Below, piece by piece: positions 44,173-56,000 of a stretch of 64,000 bases of DNA. Made by a program: the position numbers and the translations under genes. Under the pieces are notes generated by a model. The model did not search any database. It saw nothing but the letters and a program-made list of their open reading frames with translations, and was not told where the DNA came from. The stretch's first letter is position 1. Every line of letters begins with the position of its first letter. Source of the DNA: Muscardinus avellanarius. Its lineage: Eukaryota; Chordata; Mammalia; Rodentia; Gliridae. Location of the stretch: positions 34,632,529 to 34,696,528 of the forward strand of contig OY726565.1 in NCBI GenBank assembly GCA_963383645.1, written 5' to 3'.

Positions 44173-44571
44173 GCCCGGGGGCGGGGCGGCGCGGGGCACG
44201 CCGGGACCGGCCGCAGCCGGGCTGGGGGCGGGGCGCTGCGCCAGGCGACGCCGAGCAGCTTGCTTTGCGGGGGCAACCCAGCGCTTAGCTGGAGTTTCCG
44301 TGTTACCTTATGGCCTTCCAGAGTCAGAGCCAGCTTTGTGTGACTTTGCTCCCCTTGAGGTCCGCCTGCCTGTCCACACCTCGCCTCGACTAGCCTCACC
44401 TCCTGGTTCTGTTTGAGTCCGCGATTGCCTGCGACCTCATTTTTGCTGAGTTTTCTGACCTAGCTTGAACTCCAACATCTTCTTCCTCTTCTTTCTTTCA
44501 TTTTCCTTCCTCCTCCTCTTCCTCCTCCTTCTCCTACTCCCTTTCACCTTCTCATTTTTTTTTTTTTTTTT

Positions 44572-44742
44572 TTTGGTACTGGGGGTTGAACCCGGGTGCA
44601 TTTTACCTCTGAGCTGCACCTTCAGCCCAATTTTATTACTTTATTTTGAAAAAGGGTCTCACAAGGTTGAAGAAAGCCTAGTTAAGTTGCTGCGGCTGGT
44701 CTAGAACTTGCAACTCTCCTGTCTCAGACTCCCAAGTACTGG
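44572..44742 (-). mobile_element. B1-dID SINE, antisense, head truncated
   Basis: TTTGGTACTGGGGGTTGAACC start. It breaks off after CTCCCAAGTACTGG. Preceded by a T run and a pyrimidine tract at 44480-44555. Confidence 0.9.
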
Positions 44743-44780
44743 CCCTGCTCGGACTCCAGCTTTCTTTAACTGCCCACTTC

Positions 44781-44806
44781 AACACACACACACACACACA
44801 CACACG
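44781..44806. repeat. (CA)n microsatellite
   Basis: About 13 CA units, the last ones CG. Confidence 0.93.
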
Positions 44807-45410
44807 CGCCTTATAGTTTGACCTACCTCCATTTTTTTGTTTGACTTGAGAGAAGTTCTTGTTAGGAGAACTATTTTTTGCTACTTTGAATTTGGGCAGT
44901 TTGTAATTCCTTTAATCTTAGTTTCTCTAAAGAGATGTTAAGGTTTTTTTCCACATTTTCTACGTGGGTATAAGGTTCCTGTTTTATGTAGTGGTTTTTT
45001 TTTTTGGCATGTGGAAAACAATAATGGATATTTATAATAACTAAAGCTTTTGCAATGATTATCCAGTCTCTCAAGTTTTCTCCAAAATTTTTGGAAGGGT
45101 TCTGGCCTTGAATGTGGAAACAGGAAGCCCAAGTGGTATTGAAGCACATTCAATATGGACTTAGCTCTTAGTTATACCCTTTTCTTGAAAAAGCGTCTAT
45201 AACACTATCCTCAACTTTCCTCTTTTCCAATGCCCATTACTAGAAGAGCTCTCTTACCATTAAACAGTGATCTTTGTGAAAATAGCCTTCTTGGCTTGCC
45301 CCTCATTACTACTGTAATTTTAGCAAGAGACTTATGTGGGGGAGTAGTGGCTGAATAACTAGTAATTTTTTTAAACAATATGAACTATTCTCTTAAAAGA
45401 TCCTGAACAA
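44807..45410. other. Intergenic DNA upstream of IRAK1BP1, nothing recognised
   Basis: Overlapping minus-strand open frames at 44871-45153 have no recognisable content. Confidence 0.5.
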
Positions 45411-45640
45411 CGGGCATAGTGGCACATGCTTGCGATCCCAGTACTTGGGAGGCTGAGACAGGAGAATCCTGGGTTCCCGGCCAACCTCAGCTACTTAGTG
45501 AGGCCCTCTGCAACTTAGTGAGACCCTGTTTCAAAATAAAGAATAAAAAAGAGGGCTAAAGGTGTAGCTCAGAGGTAGAAAGCCCCTGGGTTCCATCCCC
45601 AGTACCGCAAAAATAAATAAGTGAATAAAAAATAAAAAAA
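45411..45640 (+). mobile_element. B1-dID SINE
   Basis: ACGGGCATAGTGGCACATGC head, AGGTGTAGCTCAGAGGTAG tail, (AAAT)n-like end. Confidence 0.92.
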
Positions 45641-46893
45641 ACCTGAATGAGATAACTAACAATCATCATGTAGTTTCATTATTGTTTTTTTTCATTAGTA
45701 TGATAATTCATCTACATCAGAGAGTATGTTTATTTGTCTCATATTTTGTTTATACTTTTCTTAGTGTATTGTCATTAGACATCATACCGAGGTATAGAGA
45801 GCAAAATACTTGCACATAACACTTGGTGCATTCCCCCATCCCACCCCTCTCCTTCCCTCTCAATGTACATATCATTGAGATTGGCATTTGTAATTTTATA
45901 TATCTACACAGCATGATTTAGAATGCAATTTTAACATCTCTATCCACCATCCTTCTTCCCCTAAATGCCCTCCATCACTCCATTGGAATCTCTGCTCTTC
46001 TATCTGAGATTTCTTTTCCATTTTCTATTTCGCTTTCAAGAGATGAAAAAAAATGAGAGATGAGATAAAATATAACTATTTGCTTTCTGTGTGGCTAATC
46101 TTGTTTGATTTTTGATGTTACTGTTAGATGAAAATGTACTTTTTTAACTTAAAAACTAAATAAAAATTTTATTGTTTTAAACAGTTTGAGTCATCCAAAA
46201 TGTTTCTTTAACCTGGTACAATATTTCTCAGAATGAATTATTAAATGAATTATTTTTATAAGTGATGAGGATTGAGCCTGTATTGATTGTTAATAAGAGC
46301 AGTATTAATTGCTAGTAAAAACAAGCTTTCATATTTAGAAAGAACAATAAGATCCTTTTCTCTGTCTCTCAGTTATTAGTCAAGAGCTCCGGCCATGCTG
46401 ACCTTGGTCAGCTAAAAGTTGGCTGTTAGTCCCGCCAAACACTGCATGCTAAATTTACAGATGCCTGCATTTAGAAAAGAATTATGCAGACTCACAAAAG
46501 TTTAGACTAAATTTAAAATATGGAAAAGCAATGTGTATTAACCCAATATTAATTATTAATAACACAAAATGTATATAGCCCCCAAACCCCATACTTTACA
46601 AGGTTATAGTCCTGTGTCTCTTTTATTATAAAACAATCTTTTAACATAGTAAGTGACCCAGCTAGCAGATAGAAATAAGAGGCTGTTGAGAACTTGCTAA
46701 GAACACAGGTGGACAATAGAATCTTTAAACTTTAAGAGTAATATGAGAATTAACAAAGAAGGTGAACAACACAAAAAGGCTTACACGTCAGAAATAACTA
46801 ACGGGCCAGGACCTGCATTTTGGTGTAAAAGAATACTATTGGCTATCAGGATAGGAGGGATAAGATAATAAATTCCTATAAAAATACTTTATT
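45641..46893. other. Intergenic DNA; probable LTR relic at its right end
   Basis: Mostly unrecognised AT-rich sequence. CCTATAAAAATAC at 46876 looks like a TATA box, and beyond the SINE at 46894 AATAATAAAACTTTGCG (47257) looks like a poly-A signal. An LTR with a SINE inserted between promoter and poly-A signal is plausible. Confidence 0.35.
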
Positions 46894-47102
46894 CAGCTGG
46901 GCATGGTGGCACACGCTTGTAATCCCAACATTTGGGAGGCTGAGGAAAGAGGATCACTGTTCGTGAACAGCCTCAGCTACTAGTTAGTGAGGCCCTTTGA
47001 AACTCAGTGAGACCCTGTTTCAAAATAAAGAATAAAAATTAGGCTGGGGGTATAGCTTGGAGGTAGAATGTCCCTGGGTTCCATCCTCAGTACTGCAAAA
47101 AA

Positions 47103-47103
<1 letters not shown>
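46894..47103 (+). mobile_element. B1-dID SINE
   Basis: AGCTGGGCATGGTGGCACACG head, GGGGGTATAGCTTGGAGGTAG tail. Confidence 0.93.

Positions 47104-47176
<73 letters not shown>
47104..47176. repeat. (AATA)n (CA)n compound microsatellite
   Basis: About 8 AATA units, then about 20 CA units, from the A-tail of the preceding SINE. Confidence 0.96.
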
Positions 47177-47179
<3 letters not shown>

Positions 47180-47509
47180 TATTCTCGAAGGCATCAATGT
47201 CTCACTTTCAAGGCACTCCATTGTGTCATTCTCTGATGTGGTGCTTTCATTGCCTGTAATAATAAAACTTTGCGTAAGCTTGCAGTAGTACTAGCTATTT
47301 TTTTTAAACTATCTAAGAACAAGAACCCACAGTGACATCCCAAACCATAACATAAGCAAAAAGCAACAGAAAATTTAAGTATATCAAATCAGTGGGAAAA
47401 TTATGGAATAAATAGGACAGGGTTAATTGGTTAGCTGTATTGAAAAGAATTAATCTGTATCTTATATCATACACTGAAAATAACATTCATTTGAAAACAA
47501 GAAGAAAGG

Positions 47510-47913
47510 CCAGGCATGGTGGTGCACATTTGTACACCTAGTACTTGGGAGTCTGAAACAGGAGGATCTGGGTTCTTGGCCAGCCTCAGCTACTTAGTGA
47601 GGCCCTCCACAACTTAGTGAGACCTTGTTTCAAAATAAAGAATAAGCCGGGCATGGTGGCGCACGCTTGTAATCCCCCCACTTGGGAGGCAGAGACAGGA
47701 GGATCGCGCAGGTTCGAAGCCAGCCGCACACACTGGCTTAGGAGACCCTGTTTCCAAATAAAAATGTAAAAATAGGTCTGGGAGTGTAGCCCGGAGGTAG
47801 AAGGGCTTCCAGGAACCCCAATTCCACACACACACACAAAAAAAAAAAAAATTAAAAAATCAGGCTGGATGTATAGCTTGGAGGTAGAATGCCCCTAGGT
47901 TCAATCCCCAGCA

Positions 47914-47918
<5 letters not shown>
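47510..47918 (+). mobile_element. Older B1-dID SINE split in its linker by a younger one
   Basis: The head is at 47510-47643 (GGCCAGGCATGGTGGTGCAC to CAAAATAAAGAATA). The tail is at 47850-47918 (AAAAAATCAGGCTGGATGTATAG to ATCCCCAGCAACA). Confidence 0.92.
47644..47849 (+). mobile_element. B1-dID SINE, type B, inserted in the linker of another SINE
   Basis: AGCCGGGCATGGTGGCGCACG head, GGGCTTCCAGGAACCCCAATTC tail, then (AC)n and an A run. A 7-bp (CA) stretch replaces the usual end. Confidence 0.94.

Positions 47919-47957
<39 letters not shown>
47919..47957. repeat. (CA)n microsatellite
   Basis: About 18 CA units after the older SINE's tail, followed by a purine tract. Confidence 0.95.
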
Positions 47958-47958
<1 letters not shown>

Positions 47959-48027
47959 GAAAGAAAAAGAAAAGAAAAGGAAAAAAGGAAAAAAGAAAAC
48001 AAGAAAAAAAATTGGGAAAATAAATAT

Positions 48028-48215
48028 AAGGCCAGGTATAGTCGCACATGACTGCAATCCCAGTACTTAGGAGCCTGAGACAGGAGGATCACAGATTTGA
48101 AGCCAGCCTCAGCAACTTAGTGAGACTCTGTTTGAAAATAAAGAATAAAATAGAGCTGGGGTATAGCTTGGAGGTAGAATGCCCCTGGGTTCAAGCCTCA
48201 GTACTAAAAAAGAAT
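48028..48215 (+). mobile_element. B1-dID SINE
   Basis: AAGGCCAGGTATAGTCGCACATG head, GGGGTATAGCTTGGAGGTAG tail. Confidence 0.9.
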
Positions 48216-48487
48216 ATATATATATATACACATATTTTTTTTCTGAGATGGGAAGGTATTTCTTAAGCATAATTTCAAATGCAACAACCATAAAGCAAAG
48301 TCTGAATATTTTAACTTCACTAAAAAAAAAGTAAAGCAAAGGAAAACCAAGACAGTGTATAATAAGGGGGAAATAAATTAGAAAAACATTTATAGCATTT
48401 CTCATGTGTAAAGGTCAAAAGTTATAATATTTATAGCACTGTTACCAGAAGAAACAAATCAAAACAAGAAATGGAGAGGTAAACTGT

Positions 48488-48990
48488 CTTAGTATGCTTG
48501 GGCTGTCATGACAAACTACCACAGGCTTTGAGGCTTAAACACACTACTTTATTTTCTCAGATTAGAAGTTGAAGTTTAGGATATCAGCAGGTTTAGTTTC
48601 TCCTAAGGTTGCTCTGTTTTGGTTTGCAGAACACTACCTTCATATGGCCTTGCTTTTCTTTTATGACTTCATTTGACTGAATTTACCTCTTTGAAGGCCT
48701 TATCTCTAAATATGGTCACACTGGGGTTCACATCCCAGCATTTTTTTCCTTTGGCACTAGGAATTGAACCCAGGGATCGTCTACTGCTGAGTACACTCCC
48801 AACCCTATTTAATTTTTATTTTGAAGCAGAGTCTTTCTAAATTGCTGAGGGCCTAACTAAATTGCTGAAGCTTGTCTTCACCCTGTGATCTTCCTGTCTT
48901 AGCCTAGCAAATACTGGAATTAAAAGTGTGCACCACCATGCCCAGCTAGCATATTAATTTTGCAGAGGACACAGTTCAGTTCTTGCAGAT
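48488..48990 (-). mobile_element. MaLR-type LTR relic, antisense, interrupted by a SINE
   Basis: TTAGTATGCTTGGGCTGTCATG, ACTACCACAGGCTTTGAGGC, ACCTCTTTGAAGGCC and ATATGGTCACACTGG follow the complement of a MaLR-like LTR. The end GAGGACACAGTTCAG resumes after the SINE. Confidence 0.55.
48750..48946 (-). mobile_element. B1-dID SINE, antisense
   Basis: CTTTGGCACTAGGAATTGAACC start, CCACCATGCCCAGCT end. Confidence 0.9.
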
Positions 48991-49159
48991 CAAAACAGCA
49001 GAAGTACAAATAGCCTATCATATGAAAAAAGTTTATTTTCATGAATAAGGAAATGCAAATTTAATCACAGAGAATATCTCTTTTGAACCATCATTTTGGC
49101 ATTTAATAAAATCAGAACAAAGAAAGGATAAAAGTAAGTTTTAAAGATGGGAAGATTAG

Positions 49160-49270
49160 GGTGACTTTGTTTTGGGCCACCCCTATATCATCCTGTGATG
49201 GTATAGGGCTGGAACTATCTTCTTTTTTTCTATCTTTGTAATAATAAACTCATTTAAATCTTCAAAGAAA
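49160..49270 (+). mobile_element. LTR 3' part related to 43120-43210
   Basis: GGTATAGGGCTGGAACTATC, TTTCTATCTTTGTAATAATAAAC and TCATTTAAATCTTC align with the element at 42880-43260. Confidence 0.5.
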
Positions 49271-49954
49271 AGAAGGGTAGATTAGTTCTTGTGACAGAAC
49301 TGTATAGTAAATAAAAGTAAATATGCCTAACCTGATTTATGAGGTTTTAAGGGAAGAATAAGAATGATTGAGTGTATCTATTTGGGCAGCTCACAGTAAC
49401 CTCAGAGTCAAGACAGAGTCCCCAGCAACCATTCTGAATAAGATGACTACCAAGTTGGTTGTACCAAGAATAGACATCAGGGTCAGTTAGAATTTCTGAT
49501 ATGAGAATCTAGATTTACATTAAATTTTGAAAATTTAATCTTTCAAGTACCTGGACCATGATATGTGTCCCTGAGATAGGCCATTTTTCACATATGATTT
49601 CTACTAGAGAAGGAGTGTATAGAGAAAAAGAAAGGGGCAGGGGTAGGGGTAGAGTGAGAAAGAAAAAGAAAAGCATACATTGAGAAAGGAACAGAGATGA
49701 ACTGAAAAAAAAGGGGGGAGGCCCAGATACATTTCTAGTTTCTGCTTTAAGAATTTTTTTTTAAGGCCTGGCTTTATAACTGTCCTTGGGCTTAATAAAA
49801 TTTTCTTGTTATCCTTACCATAAATTCTCCTTATTTTCTGTACAAGGTGCTTGATTCAGTTTTGTTATCTTAAAACTAAGAGTATTAATTGATAAAAGAG
49901 ATAATGAAGCATTCAAATGGACTTGAAAAACTTTCAGCCTTAAGAAATTTATAG
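49271..49954. other. Intergenic DNA, nothing recognised
   Basis: Includes a purine-rich stretch at 49620-49730. Confidence 0.5.
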
Positions 49955-51360
49955 AGTTCCGGGAAGATAGCGACGGAGAAAAGCGGGGCTTACGAGTCCT
50001 GCTAACAATCGATCTCTATTACCGCAAAATCAGTACCTCTCATACCCAGAAAACACCATCAACGGAGAAACAAAAACTGTCAATATAAGGGACAGAGAAA
50101 AAGAGGGCTGGAAAGATGGGAGACCAGAAAGAAACCGGCTCGCAGTGCTGTGGCTAGAGCTGCGGCGCGGAGCTGTGCAGATGCCATCTTTCCTGCAGCA
50201 CCAGGCTCCAGAGAAGAGGGGGACTCAGAATGGAGCTCAGAATCTGACAGGAGGTACGCCAGCCTCATGGCCGAGGACACGGCAGCAGCACCTTACTGAC
50301 GGCGGCAGCGGCGAGTTTACCGGACTGCTCCAGCAACAACCCACCAAGCTGCAAAGAGAAGAGGAGGACTCAGAACAGAGCTCCGAACCTGACAGGAGGT
50401 ATGCTGGCCTCACGGCTGAGGACGTGGCAGTAGTGCCTTACTTCCAGCGGCAGCGGCGAGTTCACTAGATGGCTTCAGACCAACACACTCAACAACCCAC
50501 CAGGCTCCAGAGAGGAGGGGAGGACAGCGAGCTGAGCACATCCTGCAGGGACTCAGAGCAGAGCTCAAAACCAGAGAAGAAATACTGCAGCCTCACAGCC
50601 GAGGACATGGCAGTGGTGCCATATTGACAGCAGCAGCAGCAGTGAATTCACCGAGTCCACTACAGCTCCATCAGCGCACTCAACAAATGTGAGTCATATT
50701 GTGGCCCCTAGAGGAGAAATCCCAGTACTGTATTCTCAGGGACTTATGCAGATAGTCTTCCTGGGTCTGAGATTTTGCAGTCCATCCCAGTGGGGGAGTG
50801 GCGGTGGCAGAGATATCACACCATAGGAGAACACGCAACCTGGCATCCCCCATAGTGTAAAGCAGCCTCTATCGACTCCCTGGGTCTGAGACTCTGCGAT
50901 ACAACCCAGTAAAGGAGTAGTGGGGTCTGAGATACCACAGACTCGAGATCCAGAGCACCTTAAGTGAAGTCGTAGGGAGCCAAGGGAAGAACCCAGAGAA
51001 GGCACAAACTTCCAAAATCATGGGAAAGAGGAATAACAATGGAGCAATGAATGCCCACAACCCCACAACATCAGAACCCGATAAAACAGAAATTCAGAGA
51101 TTTCTAGAAGATCAAATCAGGAAAATAACCGTAGAAATAATAGAGGACTTTCGAAAAGAATTCAGAGAGTCAAAAACAGATAAAGGATGCAATCATTGAA
51201 ATAAAGGCTTCAATTCAAAGTATAAAAAACAGATTAGACCACACGGAGAATAGAATCTCACTTCTAGAAGATGATCACTCCAAAAAATGAACGCATAGTT
51301 TCTAAATTAGAAAAAAAAATCCGACAGCAGGATTCTGACATTGAAGAAATATGGGCCCAT

Positions 51361-51567
51361 TTTTTTTTTTTTTTTTTTTTTTTTGGTGGTACTGGGGTTC
51401 CTGGAAGCCCTTCTACCTCCGGGCTACACTCCCAGACCTATTTTTATATTTTTATTTGGAAACAGGGTCTCCTAAGCCAGCGTGCGCGGCTGGCTTCGAA
51501 CCTGCGCGATCCTCCTGTCTCTGCCTCCCAAGCGCGGGGATTACAAGCGTGCGCCACCACGCCCGGC
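51361..51567 (-). mobile_element. B1-dID SINE, type B, antisense, in L1 ORF1
   Basis: Near-consensus type B (GGTGGTACTGGGGTTCCTGG to CCACCACGCCCGGCT) with a 24-base T run. The 14-bp target ATTTTAAGAGAGCT occurs twice on the right side and not on the left, unlike a normal target duplication. Confidence 0.95.
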
Positions 51568-52002
51568 TAATTTTAAGAGAGCTATTTTAAGAGAGCTAAC
51601 CTAAGAATAATTGGAATAGAGGAGGGAAAAGAAAGTGAAACCAAAGGGATCAATAATCTCTTCAAGGAAGTAATAGCAGAAAATTTTCCAAACATAGAGC
51701 AAGAGGTCGATACACAGGTCCAGGAAACTTATAGAACTCCCTTTAGACAGGATCAAAGAAGAGGATACCCACACCACATAATTGTCAAAATGACTAATGT
51801 GGAAGCCAAGGAGAGAATCTTAAAGGCAAGAAAAAAACCAAAAGGACAAATGATATACAGAGGCAAATCAATTAGAATCACTCCAGACTTCCCAAACCAA
51901 GTCATGAAAGCCAGAAGGGCATGGAGTAACATATTTCAAACTCTGAAAGAAAACAACTTCCAGCCAAAAATTTCCTACCCAGTAAAACTATAGATCAAAC
52001 TA

Positions 52003-52836
52003 TGTCGGGACCCCGCTCGGCTGATGGGGTGTGTCCATACAGTGCCTAAGGAGATGCAGCCTTCCTCGGCCTGAGTGGCCTACAGCCTAAGGCAAAACTT
52101 TAAGTAAAGTGATTCAGCAAAAAAGGGGCAACGATGGCGCCTAGAGAAAGCTAGGAAGGCGTGGTTTCCCCATTCATTATGGGTGGGGAGACTGAGTGAT
52201 TTTTCCCTTTCTACCTTTAAAGGAGTTTTCTGCACACATGAATGGCTCATGTACTGGCCTGGGATTGGCTGTAAACTACATGCTAGTCATCTTTATCCCG
52301 GATAGGCTAGGCTATTTCTCATGGGAATTCCCCTCGTGGCTTGGTGCTATATATATGATTGTTTGGAGAGAAATAAATGAGATCTTGCTTGACTTGACTC
52401 CCGGCTCGTGGGTTTGTGTTCGAGTCGTCGGTACTCATCATCTCGTTAAGCCCCGCCGCTGTTGGACTGGATTCCCAACACTCGGCTAGACCGGGATGGG
52501 GTGGTGGCTCAAGATGGTGCCTAGGCATGTTGCCAAGTCACAAGGCTCACGAGGCTGGCGGTGCCCTGAACCTGTGCAGTGTGCCCTATCAGGCACCCTA
52601 TGGATGATCAGTGACGCAGCGCCCCATTCTACCACCAGCTCACCTATGAGAGGGTTAGAAATGTGCATGCCCTAGCTGTGGGAAGCTTGGGGTTGGTGGG
52701 GTGATGAGGGAGGGGTTATGATACTAATATATATTTGCTTGCTGTGCGCATTAAAGGAAGGAAGCATCATCAACAGACTCGGCATTTGTGTGTTCTTTCC
52801 CAGGGCTCTGCAGGACGGAGCCTTAGGGATGTGACA
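52003..52836 (+). mobile_element. Outer solo LTR (369 bp without its insert) in L1 ORF1
   Basis: Starts TGTCGGGACCCC, ends GATGTGACA, with 6-bp target duplications AAACTA (51997-52002 and 52837-52842). Its sequence is 52003-52021 plus 52487-52836. CTCAAGATGGTGCC near its start and ATTAAA at 52750-52755 are LTR-typical. The 6-bp duplication fits an ERVK/IAP-like class II element. Confidence 0.93.
52022..52480 (+). mobile_element. Inner solo LTR, 459 bp, nested in the outer LTR
   Basis: Starts TGATGGGGTG, ends TTCCCAACA, with duplications CTCGGC at 52016-52021 and 52481-52486. TATATATA lies near 52348 and AATAAA at 52372-52377. ACTTGACTCCCGGCTCGTG after the poly-A signal matches the LTR at 58741-59156, so both belong to one family. 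Confidence 0.94.
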
Positions 52837-53049
52837 AAACTAGATGGGGAAATAAGAAGTGTCCATGACAAACAGAAACTGAAGGAATTTATGTCTTCAA
52901 AACCAGTGCTAGAGAAAATACTCAAGGAGATTAACCACAAAGAAGAAATAGATAATACACACCAGAACCAAAGAAACAAGATTTTCCATCCAGCAGACAA
53001 CTAAGCAAAGAAGAATAAACAGAATCTCAAACAGAAATAAAATCTTAAC

Positions 53050-56000
53050 ATGATAGGAATTAAAAATTATCTCTCTATAATCACACTGAATGTAAACGGC
53101 CTCAACTCCCCAATAAAAAGACATTTAGTGGCAAAATGGATTAAAAACCAGAATCCATCCATCTGCTGCTTATAAGAAACACACCTGACAAGTAAAGATA
53201 GGAACAAACTCAAGGGCTGGAGCAAGGTAATCCATGCTAATGGTACTCGAAGACAACTATGATATCAGAAAAGTTAGACTTTGAACCCAAACTTATTAGA
53301 AGAGACAAAGAAGGTCATATTTTACTGGTAAAAGGAATAATCCAACAAGAGGAAATAACAATAATCAACATCTATGCCCCAAACATAGGTGCAGCTACTT
53401 TCATAAATCAAACTCTTTGTGACATGAAATCACACATAAATCCCAACACAATAATACTGGGAGACTTCAACACACCTCTCACAACACTAGACCAATCTTC
53501 CAAACAAAGGGTCAGTAAAGATGCCTCAGAACTAAAGAACACCCTTAACCAAATGGACCTGTTGGACACATACAGAATATTTCACCCAACTACAGCGGAG
53601 GTTACATTTTTCTCAGCTGCTCACAGAACCTTCTCCAAAATATCACATCCTGGGACACAAAATGAGCACTAGCAAATTTTAAAAAATGTTACATACTTCC
53701 CTGTGTCATTTCAGACCATAAAGGTATGAAACTAGAAATCAACTATAAGAAGATCCAGAGAAACAATATAAACATGTGGAGACTGAACACCACACTTATG
53801 AATGAAGAATGGATCATAGAAGATGTAAGAGGTGAAATCAAGAAATTTCTAGAAACAAATGAAAATAAAGATACAACATATCAAAACCTCTGGGACACTT
53901 TGAAGGCAGTATTAAGAGGAAAATTTATAGCACTGAGTGCTCATATAAGAAAAACAGAAAATGTTCAAATAAATAACCTAATGACACACCTCAAAGACCT
54001 TGAAAAGCAGGAACAATTGAACCCCAAAGCCAGCAGAAGACAGGAAATTATTAAAATTAGAGCAGAACTTAACAAAATAGAGAATAAAAAACAATACAGA
54101 AAATACAAAAGCTGGTTTCTTGAAAAAATTAACAAGATAGATAAACCACTAGCCAATCTAACTAAAAAAAAGAGAGAAACAACCCAAATTATGAAGATAA
54201 TAGATAAAAAAGGAGAAATTACTACTGACAGTGTAGAAATCTAGAGGATTATCAGAGACTACTTTGAAAAACTATACTCCAACAAAATGGAAAATCTGGA
54301 GGAAATCGACAACTTCCTAGATAAATACAACCTTCCTAAACTGAGTCAAGAAGATATAGAACACTTAAACCAACCAATAACAACCAAAGAGATTGAAACA
54401 GCAATAAAGAGCTTACCATCAAAGAAAAGCCCAGGACCAGATGGTTTCCCAAGTGAATTTTATAAAACCTTTATAGAAGAGCTAACCCCAATACTCCTCA
54501 AACTATTTCACGAAATAGAAAAAACCGTGACTCTCCCAAATACATTCTATGAACCAATATCACACTAATACCCAAACCGAATAAAGACAGTTCAAGGAAG
54601 GAAAACTACATGCCTATATCTCTGATGAACTTGGATGCAAAACTATTAAACAAAATACTAGCAACACGCATTCAAAACCACATCCAGAAATCCACACCAT
54701 GACCAGGTAGGGTTCATCCCAGGGATGCAAGGCTGGTTCAATATATGAAAATCAATTCATGTAATTCATCACATAAAGAGAACCAAAGACAAAAATCACA
54801 TGATCATTTCAATAGACTCTGAAAAAGCATTTGATAAAATTCAACATCCATTTATGATAAAAACACTGCAGAGAATTGGAATAGAAGGAACATATCTCAA
54901 CATTATTAAGGCAATCTACAATAAGCCCACTGCCAACATTATATTAAATTGGGAAAAACTTCAAGAATTCCCCCTAAAAACTGGAATGAGACAAGGATGT
55001 CCATTATCACCACTTCTCTTCCATATAGTACTAGAGACTCTAGCCAGAGCAATAAGGCAAGACAAGGACATCAAAGGAGTTAAAATAGGAAAAGAAGAAC
55101 TCAAGCTTTCACTATTTTCAGATGACATGATACTATATTTAGAAAACCCAACAAACTCAACCAAAAGGCTTATAGAACTGATCAACAAATTCAGCAAAGT
55201 ATCTGGATACAAAATCAACATTAAAATATCAGAAGCTTTCCCGTACACCAACCATAAATCCACTGAAAAGAAATTCAGGAAACGCTTCCACTCAGGATCT
55301 CCCACAAAAAAATAAAATACTTAGGAATAAATTTGACCAAGGAGGTAAAAGATCTCTACAAAGAAAATTATAAAACACTGAAAAAAGAAATTGAAAAGAT
55401 CTTAGAAGATGGAAGGATCTTCCATGTTCATGGAATGGCAGAATAAATATCATTAAAATGGCCATACTTCCAAAAGTGATATACAGATTTAACGCAATGC
55501 CCATTAAACTACCAAGATCATTCCTCACAGACATAGAAAAATCAGTCCTTAAATTTATCTGGAATAACAAAAAGCCCAGAATAGCCAAGGTAGTTCTCAG
55601 CAACAAAAACCATGCTGGAGGAATCACAATACCTGACTTTAAACTATACTACAAAGCCATTGTAATAAACACAGCATGGTAGAATAGAAGACCCAGAAAC
55701 AAGTCCACACACTTTCAGCCAATTGATTTTTTACAAAGGGGCCAAAAACATACACTGGAAAAAAGACAGTCTCTTCAACAAATGGTGTTGGCAAAACTGG
55801 TTAACCATATGCAGAAAATTGCAAATTAATCCCACTTTCTCACCCTGCACAAAAGTCAACTCAAGATGGATCAAAGATTTTGAAATCAAACCAGAGACCT
55901 TGAGGCTTCTTGAAGAGGGCATAGGTCCAACACTGCAACACATAGGCACAGATAAACACTTTCTCAACAAGATCCCAAAGGCACAACAAATTAAAAGACA

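Larger units (their letters stand above)
43790..44300. promoter_or_regulatory. IRAK1BP1: CpG island promoter of IRAK1BP1
   Basis: About 500 bp of very high GC and CpG density covers exon 1, the 5'UTR and the proximal promoter. GC boxes are at 44177-44190 and 44224-44234. No TATA box near the ATG. Confidence 0.93.
51020..53004 (+). pseudogene. L1 ORF1 pseudogene, split by a SINE and by nested LTRs
   Basis: The ATG gives MGKRNNNGAMNA. A frameshift lies near 51170. A SINE is inserted at 51361-51567 in the coiled-coil region and LTRs at 52003-52836, between YPVKL and the LDGEIRSVHDKQKLKEF segment of the C-terminal domain. The stop is at 53002. Confidence 0.93.

Noticed and set aside
43827..44399. 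190- and 145-codon frames overlapping IRAK1BP1 exon 1
   Set aside because: Only the 44144-43845 frame and splice donor match IRAK1BP1. The 190-codon frame is the same frame extended upstream beyond the family start, and the plus-strand frame is a shadow.
47852..48057. Open frames with Cys-Val repeats
   Set aside because: Translations of CA/GT microsatellites and flanking SINE sequence; similar frames at 14214-14412 and 16722-17125 were dropped for the same reason.
54961..55627. Minus-strand open frames over the L1 reverse transcriptase
   Set aside because: Shadows of the ORF2 pseudogene.
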